A stretch of DNA of 50,610 nucleotides, taken from positions 1 to 50,610 of the forward strand of contig NZ_JANLJJ010000050.1 in the NCBI RefSeq assembly GCF_029255545.1, in the 5' to 3' direction. Of the stretch, positions 26,408 to 35,228 are shown in pieces (position 1 is the stretch's first letter; every line of letters starts with the position of its first letter). The translations under genes were made by a program, and so were the position numbers. The notes below the pieces were generated by a model. It searched no databases. It saw only the letters and a program-made list of their open reading frames with translations, and was not told where the DNA came from. The stretch comes from Ferrovibrio sp. GTDB taxonomy: Bacteria > Pseudomonadota > Alphaproteobacteria > Ferrovibrionales > Ferrovibrionaceae.

Positions 26408-27904
26408 ATGCTGAAACTCAAGCGCGTGGCGATCGACACCCATCGCGAAAGCATCGCCTATCTCAGCCGCGCCTGCCCGCTGTATCGCGCCGAGGAATTC
26501 CAGGCCCTGGGCAAGATCGAGGTGAAGGCCGGCGGACATTGCATCCCCGCCACGCTGAACATCGTCGACGATGCCGGCCTGCTGGCGCCAAACGAACTGG
26601 GGCTTTCGGAAGAGGCCTTCCGCCTGTTCGGCCGCGCCGAGGGCACCGGGATCAGCATCGAACATCCGCGCCCGGTGGAAAGCCTGGAATTCGTGCGCAC
26701 CAAGATCCAGGGCCGCGTGCTGAGCGAGGCCGACTACCATGCGGTGATCCGCGACATCGCCGCGCAACGCTATTCCAAGATGGAAATCGCCGCCTTCCTG
26801 GTCGGCTGCGCCAGCTTCATGACGCCGGGCGAGGTGCTGAGCCTGACCCGGGCGATGGCCAATGTGGGCCACCGCCTGGAATGGAACCACAAGATGGTGG
26901 TCGACAAGCATTGCATCGGCGGCATTCCCGGCAACCGCACCTCGATGATCGTGGTGCCGATCGTGATGGCGCATGGCCTGACTATCCCGAAAACCTCGTC
27001 GCGCGCCATCACCTCACCGGCCGGCACCGCCGATACCATGGAGGTGCTGGCGCGGGTGGATATCGGCACCGACGAAATGCGCGCCATCGTCGAGAAGATC
27101 GGCGGCTGCCTGGTCTGGGGCGGGCGGGTCAACCTCTCGCCCGCCGACGACGTGCTGATCACCGTGGAACGCCCGCTGCGCATCGATACCCGCGAGCAGA
27201 TGGTGGCCTCGATCCTGTCCAAGAAACTCACCGCCGGATCGCGCTACCTGGTGCTCGACATCCCGGTTGGCCCCACGGCCAAGGTCCGCAGCCAGGAAGA
27301 CGCCGTGCGGCTGCGCAAGCTGTTCCAGTATGTCGCCGGCGAACTGGACCTGCCGATCGAGGTGGTGATCACCGACGGCCGGGAGCCGATCGGCAATGGC
27401 ATCGGCCCGATGCTGGAAGCGCGCGACGTGATGGCGGTGCTGCGCAACGAGAAGGACGCGCCGCAGGACCTGCGCGAGCGCGCGATCCTGCTGGCCGGCG
27501 TGCTGATCGAAGGCGATGCCGGGATCACCGGTGGCCAGGGCCTGCGCCGCGCCCGTGAGCTGCTCGATTCCGGCGCCGCGCTGAAAGCCATGGAACGCAT
27601 CATCGAAGCCCAGGGACCGAGTGGCCTTGCCGTCACGCCGAGCCCGACCGGCTATGAGGTGCTGGCGCCCAAGGACGGCGTGGTGATGAGCATCGACTGC
27701 CTGCGCATCGCGCGTATCGCCCGCATGGCCGGCGCGCCGGCCTTCAAGGGCGCCGGCGTCGACCTGCTGAAGAAAACCGGCGACGCCGCGCGCAAGGGCG
27801 AACCGCTGTATCGCATCCATGCCGCCCTGCCGACCGATCTGGGTTTCGCCGCCGACCTCGCCGCGCAGGACAGCGGCTTCCTCGTCAACGGAACGCCGGC
27901 CTAG
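26408..27904 (+). CDS. AMP phosphorylase-like / thymidine phosphorylase family enzyme
   Basis: A 498-residue nucleoside phosphorylase of the long, archaeal-type subfamily: an extra N-terminal domain of about 90 residues, then the DeoA-like core. Motifs: VVDKHCIGGIPGNRTSMIVVPIV and IPKTSSRAITSPAGTADTMEVLARVD, the same signature as archaeal AMP phosphorylases. The reaction would be phosphorolysis of a nucleoside or nucleoside monophosphate. No RuBisCO or ribose-1,5-bisphosphate isomerase gene is in the window, so the archaeal pathway cannot be assumed. It lies between DUF1003 and an MBL RNase-like gene with gaps of 4 and 13 nt. Confidence 0.88.
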   Translation: MLKLKRVAIDTHRESIAYLSRACPLYRAEEFQALGKIEVKAGGHCIPATLNIVDDAGLLAPNELGLSEEAFRLFGRAEGTGISIEHPRPVESLEFVRTKIQGRVLSEADYHAVIRDIAAQRYSKMEIAAFLVGCASFMTPGEVLSLTRAMANVGHRLEWNHKMVVDKHCIGGIPGNRTSMIVVPIVMAHGLTIPKTSSRAITSPAGTADTMEVLARVDIGTDEMRAIVEKIGGCLVWGGRVNLSPADDVLITVERPLRIDTREQMVASILSKKLTAGSRYLVLDIPVGPTAKVRSQEDAVRLRKLFQYVAGELDLPIEVVITDGREPIGNGIGPMLEARDVMAVLRNEKDAPQDLRERAILLAGVLIEGDAGITGGQGLRRARELLDSGAALKAMERIIEAQGPSGLAVTPSPTGYEVLAPKDGVVMSIDCLRIARIARMAGAPAFKGAGVDLLKKTGDAARKGEPLYRIHAALPTDLGFAADLAAQDSGFLVNGTPA

Positions 27905-27917
27905 AAAGAAGAGCGTC

Positions 27918-29537
27918 ATGTCTGCCACATTGAGTTTCCATGGCGCCGCCGGCGTCGTCACCGGCTCCTGCTATCGCCTGCAGCTGGGCAACCGCAGCAT
28001 CCTGGTCGATTGCGGCATGTTCCAGGGCGACAAGACCCTGAAGGAGCTGAATTACGGCGCCTGGCCGTTTGATCCCCGCCATATCGACGCCGTGCTGCTG
28101 ACCCATGCCCATATCGACCATAGCGGCCTGATCCCCAAGCTGGTGAAGGCGGGCTTCACCGGCCCCGTGCTGACCACCGAGGGCAGCGCCGACCTGCTGC
28201 AGTACATGCTGCCCGATTCCGGCGGCATCCAGGAAATGGAGGTCGAGCGGCTGAACCGCCGCAACCAGCGGCGCGGCCGCGGCATCGTGCAGCCGATCTA
28301 TACCGAGCAGGATGCCGTCGCCAGCCTGAAGTTGATCGCCGCCCGCGATTACGAAACCTGGTTCGAGGTGATCCCCGGCATCGAGGCGCGGCTGTGGAAT
28401 GCCGGCCATATCCTGGGGGCCGCCTCGATCGAGCTGAAAGTGGCTAATGGCGAGCACGAGCCGTTGCGGCTGCTGTTTTCCGGCGATATCGGGCCGGAAC
28501 ACAAGGCGCTGCAGCAAAGCGCCGAGGCACCGAGCGACCTGGATGTGGTGGTGATGGAATCCACCTATGGCGGCCGGCCCCGGCCGAAGCTGGACCCGCA
28601 GCAGCGGCGCGCCGTGCTGGCCGGCGAAGTGAACGAGGCGCTGAAGGCCGGCGGCAACCTGGTGATTCCGGCTTTTGCCGTGGAACGCACCCAGGAATTG
28701 CTGGCCGACCTGATCAAGCTGATGGCCGATGGCGATATGCAGCGCGTGCCGATCTTCGTCGACTCGCCGCTGGCGCTCCACATCACCGAGGTGTTCGCCC
28801 GGCATTTCCATCACGAGAAGGACATGCAGGCCGCCACGATGGCATCCAATGGCGGCAACCTGCATTTCACCCGCAGCGTGCAGGAAAGCATGCAGATCGA
28901 GCAGGTGACCGGCGGCGCCATCATCATCGCGGCCTCCGGCATGTGCGAGGCCGGGCGCATCCGCCATCACCTGAAGAACAACCTGTGGCGGCCAAATGCC
29001 ACCGTGCTGCTGATCGGCTACATGGCGCCGGGCACGCTGGGCGCGCTGCTGGAGCAGGGCGAGAAGGCCGTGCGCATCCAGGGCGACGAGCTGGAGGTGC
29101 GGGCGCGTATTCGCAAGCTGGAAATCTATTCCGGCCATGCCGACCATGACGAATTGCTGGACTGGCTGAAGGACCGCCTGCCGATCCGCCGCGGCCTGAT
29201 GCTGACCCATGGCGAGCCGGATTCCGTGGGCGCCCTGCGCGCCGCCATCGCATTGTGGGACAAAAGCAAGCTGCCGCTGGGCCAGCTGCCGCAGGTCTAC
29301 GCGCCGCGGCTGGACGAGCTCTATGCCCTGAACCATCCGCATCCCAAACTGCTGAAGACCCCGCAGGTGCAGAAACGGCTGGATCGCTATGCCGAGGCCG
29401 AGGCGCTGTCGGGCCATGACTGGCATAACGACTATGCCCGCCTGATGCTGCAGGTGCAGGCCGAGCTGCGCGGGGCGAAATCGGATGTGGAGCGCCGCCG
29501 GCTGCTGAAAAAACTGCAACGCGTGCTGGGGCGCTAG
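27918..29537 (+). CDS. MBL-fold / beta-CASP ribonuclease-like protein
   Basis: A 539-residue protein. The metallo-beta-lactamase motif HAHIDHSG is at residues 63-70 and further metal ligands are in NAGHILGAAS and LLFSGDIG. A beta-CASP insert (VFVDSPLA-like IFVDSPLALHITEVF, AASGMCEAGRIRHHL) and the terminal SGHADHDELLDWL motif define a CPSF/YSH1-type RNA-processing exonuclease. It ends the DUF1003-phosphorylase-MBL operon, convergent with the P-type ATPase. A link to RNA-derived nucleotide salvage with the phosphorylase is inferred. Confidence 0.9.
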   Translation: MSATLSFHGAAGVVTGSCYRLQLGNRSILVDCGMFQGDKTLKELNYGAWPFDPRHIDAVLLTHAHIDHSGLIPKLVKAGFTGPVLTTEGSADLLQYMLPDSGGIQEMEVERLNRRNQRRGRGIVQPIYTEQDAVASLKLIAARDYETWFEVIPGIEARLWNAGHILGAASIELKVANGEHEPLRLLFSGDIGPEHKALQQSAEAPSDLDVVVMESTYGGRPRPKLDPQQRRAVLAGEVNEALKAGGNLVIPAFAVERTQELLADLIKLMADGDMQRVPIFVDSPLALHITEVFARHFHHEKDMQAATMASNGGNLHFTRSVQESMQIEQVTGGAIIIAASGMCEAGRIRHHLKNNLWRPNATVLLIGYMAPGTLGALLEQGEKAVRIQGDELEVRARIRKLEIYSGHADHDELLDWLKDRLPIRRGLMLTHGEPDSVGALRAAIALWDKSKLPLGQLPQVYAPRLDELYALNHPHPKLLKTPQVQKRLDRYAEAEALSGHDWHNDYARLMLQVQAELRGAKSDVERRRLLKKLQRVLGR

Positions 29538-29559
29538 GAGAAAGGCTTGCGCGCGGCGA

Positions 29560-32190
29560 TCAGGCCGCCGCCTCGTCCTTGCGCATCGCCTTGTAGATTT
29601 CCATGGCCGCCACCAGCATGAGCGCCGGCAAGGCCAGCAGCGCACCATGCAGCAGCGATACGTCTTCCAGCCGCAGCATCGGGCCGATGCCGGGCAGCGA
29701 GGCAGCGGCGAACTGCAGGCCCTGGGCGGCCAGCACGCCGAGAATCAGCAGCCAGTTGGCCGAGAGCGGCACGCGGAACAGCGAGCGCCGCTCCGAGCGG
29801 CAATTCAGCACATGGGCGTTCTCGAACCACACGATCAGCCAGAGCGTGAGGCCCTGGGCGGCCACCAGCGACATGTTCATGCCATGCAGCGCCCAGGCAT
29901 AGAAGACGAAACTGGCGATGCCGATCACCGCGCCGGAGAGCAGCACCTGCTCGATCATGCGACGGTCGAAGATCGGGCTGTGCCTGGGCCGTGGCCGGCG
30001 CTGCAGCAGGCCGGGTTCGGGCTTTTCGAAAGCCAGCGCCACATCCTGAATGCCGTTGGTGACAAGGTTGAGCCACAAAAGCTGCACGGCCGAGAGCGGC
30101 GGCGGCAGGCCGCTCAGGCTGGCCAGCAGCATGAGCAGGATCTCGGCGGCGCCGGTGGAGATGCAGAGCAGTATCACCTTGCGCAGGTTGTCGTAGGCGG
30201 CGCGGCCTTCCTCGATGCCGGCAACGATGGAGGCGAAATTGTCGTCGACCAGGATCAGGTCGGACGCCTCGCGCGCCACGTCGGTGCCGCCGCGACCCAT
30301 GGCAACGCCGATATCGGCGGCTTTCAGCGCGGCGGCGTCGTTGATGCCGTCGCCGGTCACCGCCACCACATGGCCCTGGCGGCGCAGGCTTTCGACGATG
30401 GCGAGTTTCTGCAGCGGCTCGGTGCGGGCGAAAACCAGCGCCTGCGCCACCGCCGCATCGAAGGCGGCGAGGTCATGGTCCAGGGCTTTCAACTGCGCGC
30501 CGGTGATCAGCTGCGCTTCGCCGGCGGGGCCCTCGGCGGCGAGGTCGAGCTGGCGCGCGATGGCCAATGCCGTGAGCGGATGGTCGCCGGTGACCATGGC
30601 GACGCGGATGCCGGCAGCCCGGGCGGCACGCACCGCATGGCGGGCTTCCTGGCGCAGCGGGTCGATCAGCCCGGCGAAGCCGAGCAGGATCAGGCCGTCG
30701 AGCGATTCCGCTTCCGGTTCGGTGACCGGGCCGGCCGCCACGGCGATGACGCGGTAGCCGTCGGCGGCCAGAGCCTGCACGGCGCGCTCGGCGGCGCTGC
30801 GACGCTCCGGCTCCCAGTCCGCGGCGCCGCAGAGCTCAAGCAGGGTTTCCGGCGCGCCTTTCACATAGGCGACCAGCATGTCGCCTTCGCCATGGAAATC
30901 GGCGGCATAACGCCGGGCCGGCTCATAGGCGATGCGGCCGCGGTGATCCACCGCCTCCATCGCCGCGTTATAGTCGAAGCGCAGCGCCAGCCGCAGGAAA
31001 GCCAGGTCGACGGCATCGCCGATCTCGTCGCCAGTATGGTCCACCGCGCCGCCATGGGATTCGGAACAGCGCGCGGCAGACAGCGCCAGCTGGCGCACCC
31101 GGGAATCCTGCGGCGCCACGCGGCCATCGTTTTCGCTGACATCGGGCAGCCAGACGGTTTCCACCGTGAGGCGGTTGATGGTGAGCGTGCCGGTCTTGTC
31201 GGTGGCGATCATGGTGCAGGCGCCGAGGCCTTCGACGGCGGGCAGGTGGCGCACCACCACGTTCCGCTGCCCCATGCGATGCACGCTGATGGAGAGCGCC
31301 ACCGTCATCGCCACCGGCAGGCCCTCGGGGATGGCGGAGACCGCCAGCGCCACGGCGAGCAGGAAGATATCGGCCAGACCGGCGCCGCGCAGGATTTCCA
31401 GCCCGGCAATCAGCGCGATCAGCCCCAGGGCGGCAAAAGCGATCTGGCGGGTGAACACCTCCATGCGGCGCACCAGCGGCGGCGCCGCCCCGGCCACCTG
31501 CATGGCCAAGGCCAGGCGGCCGATCTCGCTGTGTCGCCCGGTGGCGGCAACCACGGCGCGGCCGCGGCCACTCTGCACCATGCTGCCGGCGAACAGCATG
31601 CCGGCGCGATCGCCCAAAGGCGCATCGGCGGCGCAGACATGATCGGCCTGCTTGGCCACGGCGAGGGATTCGCCGGTCAGCAGGCTTTCATCGGCCTCCA
31701 GCGCTTCTGCCTCCAGCAGGCGCAGGTCGGCTGGAATCTTCAGGCCGCTTTCCAGTTGCACGATATCGCCGGGCACCAGCAGTTCGGTGTCGAGCGAGAC
31801 CAGCGCGCCGTCGCGCCAGACCGGGATATGGCCACGCACCAGGGATTTCAGCGCGCGGGCCCGCGTCTCGGCCTGCCATTCCTGCCAGAAGCCGATGCTG
31901 CCGTTGAGCAGCAGCACGATGGCGATGAAGCCGGCATCCGCCAGATGGCCAAGCGCCAGGCTCAGGGCTGCCGCCGCCAGCAACAGATAGATGAAGGGCG
32001 AGCGGAACTGGTGCACGGCCACGCCCAGCATGGAGCGGACATGCGCCTCGGGCAGACGGTTCGGGCCATATTGCCGCAGCCTGGCCGTGGCTTCGACCGC
32101 CGACAGGCCCTCGGGCGCCGCCTGCAGCCGGATCAGGGCCTCGGAGACGGGCAGGCTGTGGATCGGCTGGTTATGGGAATGCTCGGCCAT
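29560..32190 (-). CDS. P-type cation-transporting ATPase (P2 type)
   Basis: An 876-residue inner-membrane pump with an N-terminal cation-ATPase domain, the actuator LLTGESLAVAKQ, TM4 AVSAIPEGLPVAM, the phosphorylation site IATDKTGTLTINRL and the hinge TGDGINDAAALKAADIGVAMG. TM5 retains a Glu (GAAEILLML), matching a Ca2+ ligand of SERCA. In TM6 the usual NLVTD reads NLVTN (708-712), so a key acidic ligand is replaced by Asn and ion specificity is uncertain. Divergent from nothing: it follows the HIT gene on the same strand and is convergent with the MBL gene. Confidence 0.92.
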   Translation of the reverse strand: MAEHSHNQPIHSLPVSEALIRLQAAPEGLSAVEATARLRQYGPNRLPEAHVRSMLGVAVHQFRSPFIYLLLAAAALSLALGHLADAGFIAIVLLLNGSIGFWQEWQAETRARALKSLVRGHIPVWRDGALVSLDTELLVPGDIVQLESGLKIPADLRLLEAEALEADESLLTGESLAVAKQADHVCAADAPLGDRAGMLFAGSMVQSGRGRAVVAATGRHSEIGRLALAMQVAGAAPPLVRRMEVFTRQIAFAALGLIALIAGLEILRGAGLADIFLLAVALAVSAIPEGLPVAMTVALSISVHRMGQRNVVVRHLPAVEGLGACTMIATDKTGTLTINRLTVETVWLPDVSENDGRVAPQDSRVRQLALSAARCSESHGGAVDHTGDEIGDAVDLAFLRLALRFDYNAAMEAVDHRGRIAYEPARRYAADFHGEGDMLVAYVKGAPETLLELCGAADWEPERRSAAERAVQALAADGYRVIAVAAGPVTEPEAESLDGLILLGFAGLIDPLRQEARHAVRAARAAGIRVAMVTGDHPLTALAIARQLDLAAEGPAGEAQLITGAQLKALDHDLAAFDAAVAQALVFARTEPLQKLAIVESLRRQGHVVAVTGDGINDAAALKAADIGVAMGRGGTDVAREASDLILVDDNFASIVAGIEEGRAAYDNLRKVILLCISTGAAEILLMLLASLSGLPPPLSAVQLLWLNLVTNGIQDVALAFEKPEPGLLQRRPRPRHSPIFDRRMIEQVLLSGAVIGIASFVFYAWALHGMNMSLVAAQGLTLWLIVWFENAHVLNCRSERRSLFRVPLSANWLLILGVLAAQGLQFAAASLPGIGPMLRLEDVSLLHGALLALPALMLVAAMEIYKAMRKDEAAA

Positions 32191-32274
32191 GCCTGCATCC
32201 TGCCATGCCGGGCGGCCGGATGCATCTGATCGAAATCAAGCGGCCGGGCACGACCAGCCGTTTTGCCGGCCGGC

Positions 32275-32643
32275 TTATTCGCCGTCTTTCTTCAGCATGC
32301 GGCCAAGCCTGCGGCCGCCGAAGATATGGACATGCAGATGCGGCACTTCCTGGTTGGCATTGACGCCGCAATTGCTGAGCAGGCGGTAGCCACCCTCATC
32401 GGCGCCAACCAGCCGCGCGGTATCGCCGATCGCCTTCACGTAATCGGCCTGCTCTTCCGCGCTGGCCTTGGCCGCGAAATCGTCGAAGCCGACATAGGCG
32501 CCCTTGGGGATCACCAGCACATGGATGGGGGACAGCGGATTGATGTCGTGGAAGGCCAGGCTGTGCGCGCTCTCATGCACCTTCTTGCACGGAATCTCGC
32601 CGCGCAGGATTTTCGCGAACACGTTATTCGGATCGTAAGCCAT
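32275..32643 (-). CDS. HIT-family (histidine triad) hydrolase
   Basis: A 122-residue HINT-type protein: NVFAKILRGEIPCKKVHES at the N-terminus, then the histidine triad motif HLHVHIF near residue 102. These enzymes hydrolyse nucleotide phosphoramidates such as AMP-lysine. The ATG at 32643 gives the family N-terminus; a longer frame overprints hisE. It follows hisE by 34 nt, a common alphaproteobacterial arrangement. Confidence 0.93.
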   Translation of the reverse strand: MAYDPNNVFAKILRGEIPCKKVHESAHSLAFHDINPLSPIHVLVIPKGAYVGFDDFAAKASAEEQADYVKAIGDTARLVGADEGGYRLLSNCGVNANQEVPHLHVHIFGGRRLGRMLKKDGE

Positions 32644-32677
32644 GGTCTGTGCTGTCCTTCCCTGAACCGGCGCTGCC

Positions 32678-33007
32678 TCAGGTGAGCTGGCGCGCCTTCT
32701 TCTCCTCGATGCCCGACTGGCCTTCGCGGCGGCGCAGCTCGGCGCGCACATCCTCGATGGTGATGCCGCATTCGGCCCACAGCACCAGCAGGTGGAACAC
32801 CAGGTCGGCGCTTTCCGAAACCATTTCCTCGCGGGTTTCCGACACCGCCGCAATCGCCAGCTCAACCGCTTCCTCGCCCATCTTCTGGGCGATCTTGGCG
32901 CGGCCCTTGGCGAACAGCTTGGCGGTATGCGACACCGCCGGATCGCCGCCCTTGCGGCTGAGGATCACGTCATAGAGGCGTTCGAGCGTGTCGCGGTTCT
33001 CGCCCAT
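32678..33007 (-). CDS. hisE: Phosphoribosyl-ATP pyrophosphatase
   Basis: A 109-residue all-alpha NTP-pyrophosphatase. KIAQKMGEEAVELAIAAV followed by ESADLVFHLLVLWAECGI carries the acidic Mg-binding residues typical of HisE. It catalyses the second step of histidine synthesis (PR-ATP to PR-AMP). It lies 17 nt after hisF in the same operon. No fused HisI domain. Confidence 0.94.
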   Translation of the reverse strand: MGENRDTLERLYDVILSRKGGDPAVSHTAKLFAKGRAKIAQKMGEEAVELAIAAVSETREEMVSESADLVFHLLVLWAECGITIEDVRAELRRREGQSGIEEKKARQLT

Positions 33008-33024
33008 CGCGTCGGTTCCCTTCC

Positions 33025-33786
33025 CTAGAGCCGGACCGGAATCCCGGCGGCGGCCATGCGTTGTTTGGCTTCGGCAATGCTATGCCGGCCGAAATGGAAA
33101 ATCGAGGCCGCCAGCACGGCCGAGGCATGGCCCTGCACGACGCCATCGACAAAGTGATCCAGGTTGCCTACGCCGCCCGAGGCCACCACCGGGATGCTGA
33201 CCGCATCGGCCACGGCGCGGGTGAGGTCGAGATCAAAGCCTTTTTCGGTGCCGTCGCGATCCATCGAGGTGAGCAGGATCTCGCCGGCGCCATAGGCCGC
33301 CATGCGCTTCGCCCAGTCCACCGCGTCCAGCCCGGTGGCGTTGCGGCCGCCATGGGTGAAGACCTCCCACTTGCCGGGTGCCACATTGCGCGCGTCGATC
33401 GCCACCACCACGCACTGGCTGCCGAATTTCTCGGCCGCCTCGCGCACGAATTCGGGGCGGTTGACGGCGGCGGTGTTGATCGAGGTCTTGTCGGCGCCGG
33501 CCAGCAGCAGCTTGCGCACGTCTTCCACCACGCGCACGCCGCCACCCACGGTGAGCGGCATGAAGCAGCGCTCCGCCGTGCGCGCCACCACGTCATAGAG
33601 CGTGTCGCGGGCGTCCGACGAGGCGGTGATGTCGAGGAAGGTCAGCTCATCGGCGCCGGCGGCGTCATACACGGCCGCCTGCTCGACCGGGTCGCCGGCA
33701 TCGCGCAGGTTGACGAAATTGACGCCCTTGACGACGCGGCCGTCCTTCACGTCGAGACAGGGTATGACACGGACTTTCAGGGTCAT
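33025..33786 (-). CDS. hisF: Imidazole glycerol phosphate synthase, cyclase subunit
   Basis: A 253-residue (beta/alpha)8 barrel. [21 protein letters not shown] carries the first catalytic Asp, and [17 protein letters not shown] the second. Together with HisH it forms imidazole glycerol phosphate and AICAR. In related genomes hisF directly follows hisA; here the two are separated by about 7.2 kb of other genes. Confidence 0.96.
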   Translation of the reverse strand: MTLKVRVIPCLDVKDGRVVKGVNFVNLRDAGDPVEQAAVYDAAGADELTFLDITASSDARDTLYDVVARTAERCFMPLTVGGGVRVVEDVRKLLLAGADKTSINTAAVNRPEFVREAAEKFGSQCVVVAIDARNVAPGKWEVFTHGGRNATGLDAVDWAKRMAAYGAGEILLTSMDRDGTEKGFDLDLTRAVADAVSIPVVASGGVGNLDHFVDGVVQGHASAVLAASIFHFGRHSIAEAKQRMAAAGIPVRL

Positions 33787-33856
33787 GATCCGGGATCCAG
33801 TTTCCGGTCCCGGTCATAGCGGATCGCTGCCGCCGGCGAAAGCGGTTTTACCGGCA

Positions 33857-33877
33857 AAACGCGCCTTTTGGGCGTTT
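33857..33877 (-). terminator. Weak terminator-like hairpin after the aminotransferase gene
   Basis: On the minus strand AACGCC (33876-33871) can pair with GGCGCGTT around a short A-rich loop, with one bulge, followed by TTTTG. It overlaps the aminotransferase stop codon. If functional it would separate the inserted block from hisF. Modest support. Confidence 0.4.
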
Positions 33878-35117
33878 ACGCGGCCCGGTTGGCGCGCAAC
33901 TTGTTCTGCAGCAGCGCCGCCAGCCGCTCGATGCCTTCGCGGATGCGGGCCGGCTCGCCCAGCGAGAAACTGAGCCGCGCGGTGTTGCGCTTCGGCTCGG
34001 TGGCATAAAAGGCCGAACCGGGCACGAAGGCGACCTGGATGTCCTTCACGGCTTCGGCCAGCAGCTCGGTACCGTCGATGCTGTCGGGGAATTCCAGCCA
34101 GATGAACATGCCGCCGTCGGGGCGGGTGAAGCGCACCTCCTTGGGCAGGCAGCGCTCCAGCGCCTCGAGCATCACGTCCCGACGTTCCTTGTAGGCCTTG
34201 CGCAGCTTCTCGACCTGGCTGGCATGGGAGGAACCGGCGATATCGAAGGCGATCATCTGGTTGATCGTGCTGCAATGCAGGTCGGAAGCCTGCTTGAGCA
34301 GCACCAGCGTGTTGATCAGCGCCGGATCGGCGCAGATCCAGCCGATGCGGAGCGCCGGGGTCAGCACCTTCGACAAGCTGCCGACATAGATCACCAGGCG
34401 CCTGCCGTCGCCATCCGGGCCGGCGAGATACTGCTGCTCAAGGGCCGCGAAGCTGGGGATGCGCGCATTCTCGTAGCGCAGCTCCTCGTAAGGCGAATCT
34501 TCCAGGATCGCCACGTTGTAGCGATGCGCCAGAGCGAGGATCGCCTGGCGGCGCGCCAGCGAGGTGGTGATGCCGGCCGGATTGCAGAAATCCGGCGTGA
34601 GATAAAAGAATTTCGGCTTCTGCCTGAAGGCGGCTTCCAGCGCGTCCAGCGTGACGCCTTCATCATCCATCGGCACCGAGATGAATGTCGGGCGATAGGT
34701 ACCGAACACCTGGATGGCGCCGAGATAGCTGGGCGAGGACATCACCACGCCGTCGCCCGGGTTGATCAGGGCGCGGGCAATGAAATCGAGCGCCTGCTGC
34801 GCGCCCGAGGTGATCAGGATCTGCTCCGGGCCGGCTTCGATGCCGTGTTTCCCAAGGTAGCCGGTGATCCAGTCGCGCAAAGGCGGATAGCCTTCGCTGA
34901 TCGAATACTGGAAGGCCTCGCCCGCCATGGCCGGGTTCTGCAGCACGGCCTGGTAGGCCTTGCCGATGGCATCCAGCGGGAACAGCGCCGGATCGGGGAT
35001 GCCGCCGGCAAACGAGATGATTTCCGGCCGGCTGATCAGCTTCAGCAATTCGCGGATTTCGGAGGCGCGCAGTTCGCTGACGCCCTGGGACAGGCCGGGG
35101 AAGGACGGATCGGACAT
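33876..35117 (-). CDS. PLP-dependent aminotransferase (class I/II, 2-aminoadipate-type)
   Basis: A 413-residue fold-type I aminotransferase. PLP contacts: LITSGAQQALDFIARAL, LTPDFCNPAGITTS, and the Schiff-base Lys in VIYVGSLSKVLTPALRIGW. The N-terminal SELRASEIRELLKLISRPEIISFAGGIPDP resembles LysN/2-aminoadipate and valine-pyruvate-type aminotransferases. The ATG at 35117 is chosen over an upstream TTG. It ends the block inserted between hisA and hisF; 111 nt separate it from the acyl-CoA-dehydrogenase-like gene. Substrate unknown; a HisC (histidinol-phosphate) role is not suggested by sequence. Confidence 0.9.
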   Translation of the reverse strand: MSDPSFPGLSQGVSELRASEIRELLKLISRPEIISFAGGIPDPALFPLDAIGKAYQAVLQNPAMAGEAFQYSISEGYPPLRDWITGYLGKHGIEAGPEQILITSGAQQALDFIARALINPGDGVVMSSPSYLGAIQVFGTYRPTFISVPMDDEGVTLDALEAAFRQKPKFFYLTPDFCNPAGITTSLARRQAILALAHRYNVAILEDSPYEELRYENARIPSFAALEQQYLAGPDGDGRRLVIYVGSLSKVLTPALRIGWICADPALINTLVLLKQASDLHCSTINQMIAFDIAGSSHASQVEKLRKAYKERRDVMLEALERCLPKEVRFTRPDGGMFIWLEFPDSIDGTELLAEAVKDIQVAFVPGSAFYATEPKRNTARLSFSLGEPARIREGIERLAALLQNKLRANRAA

Positions 35118-35228
35118 GGTAACAGCCTTGGGCAATGGGCTCGGGGTTTCCTCAAATCTGCCCTTACCATAGCCGAGGCAGCCGGCGGCGGGAAAGCGCC
35201 GGGACAGCCCATCCGAAGACCCGGCGGC

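Noticed and set aside
27885-29648. 587-codon open frame on the minus strand
   Set aside because: Antisense to the MBL/beta-CASP gene; composition is that of a shadow frame and no domain is recognisable.
29647-32229. 860-codon open frame on the plus strand
   Set aside because: It is antisense to the P-type ATPase gene, which shows all catalytic motifs; the frame is Gln/His/Gly-rich low-complexity sequence typical of GC-rich antisense frames.
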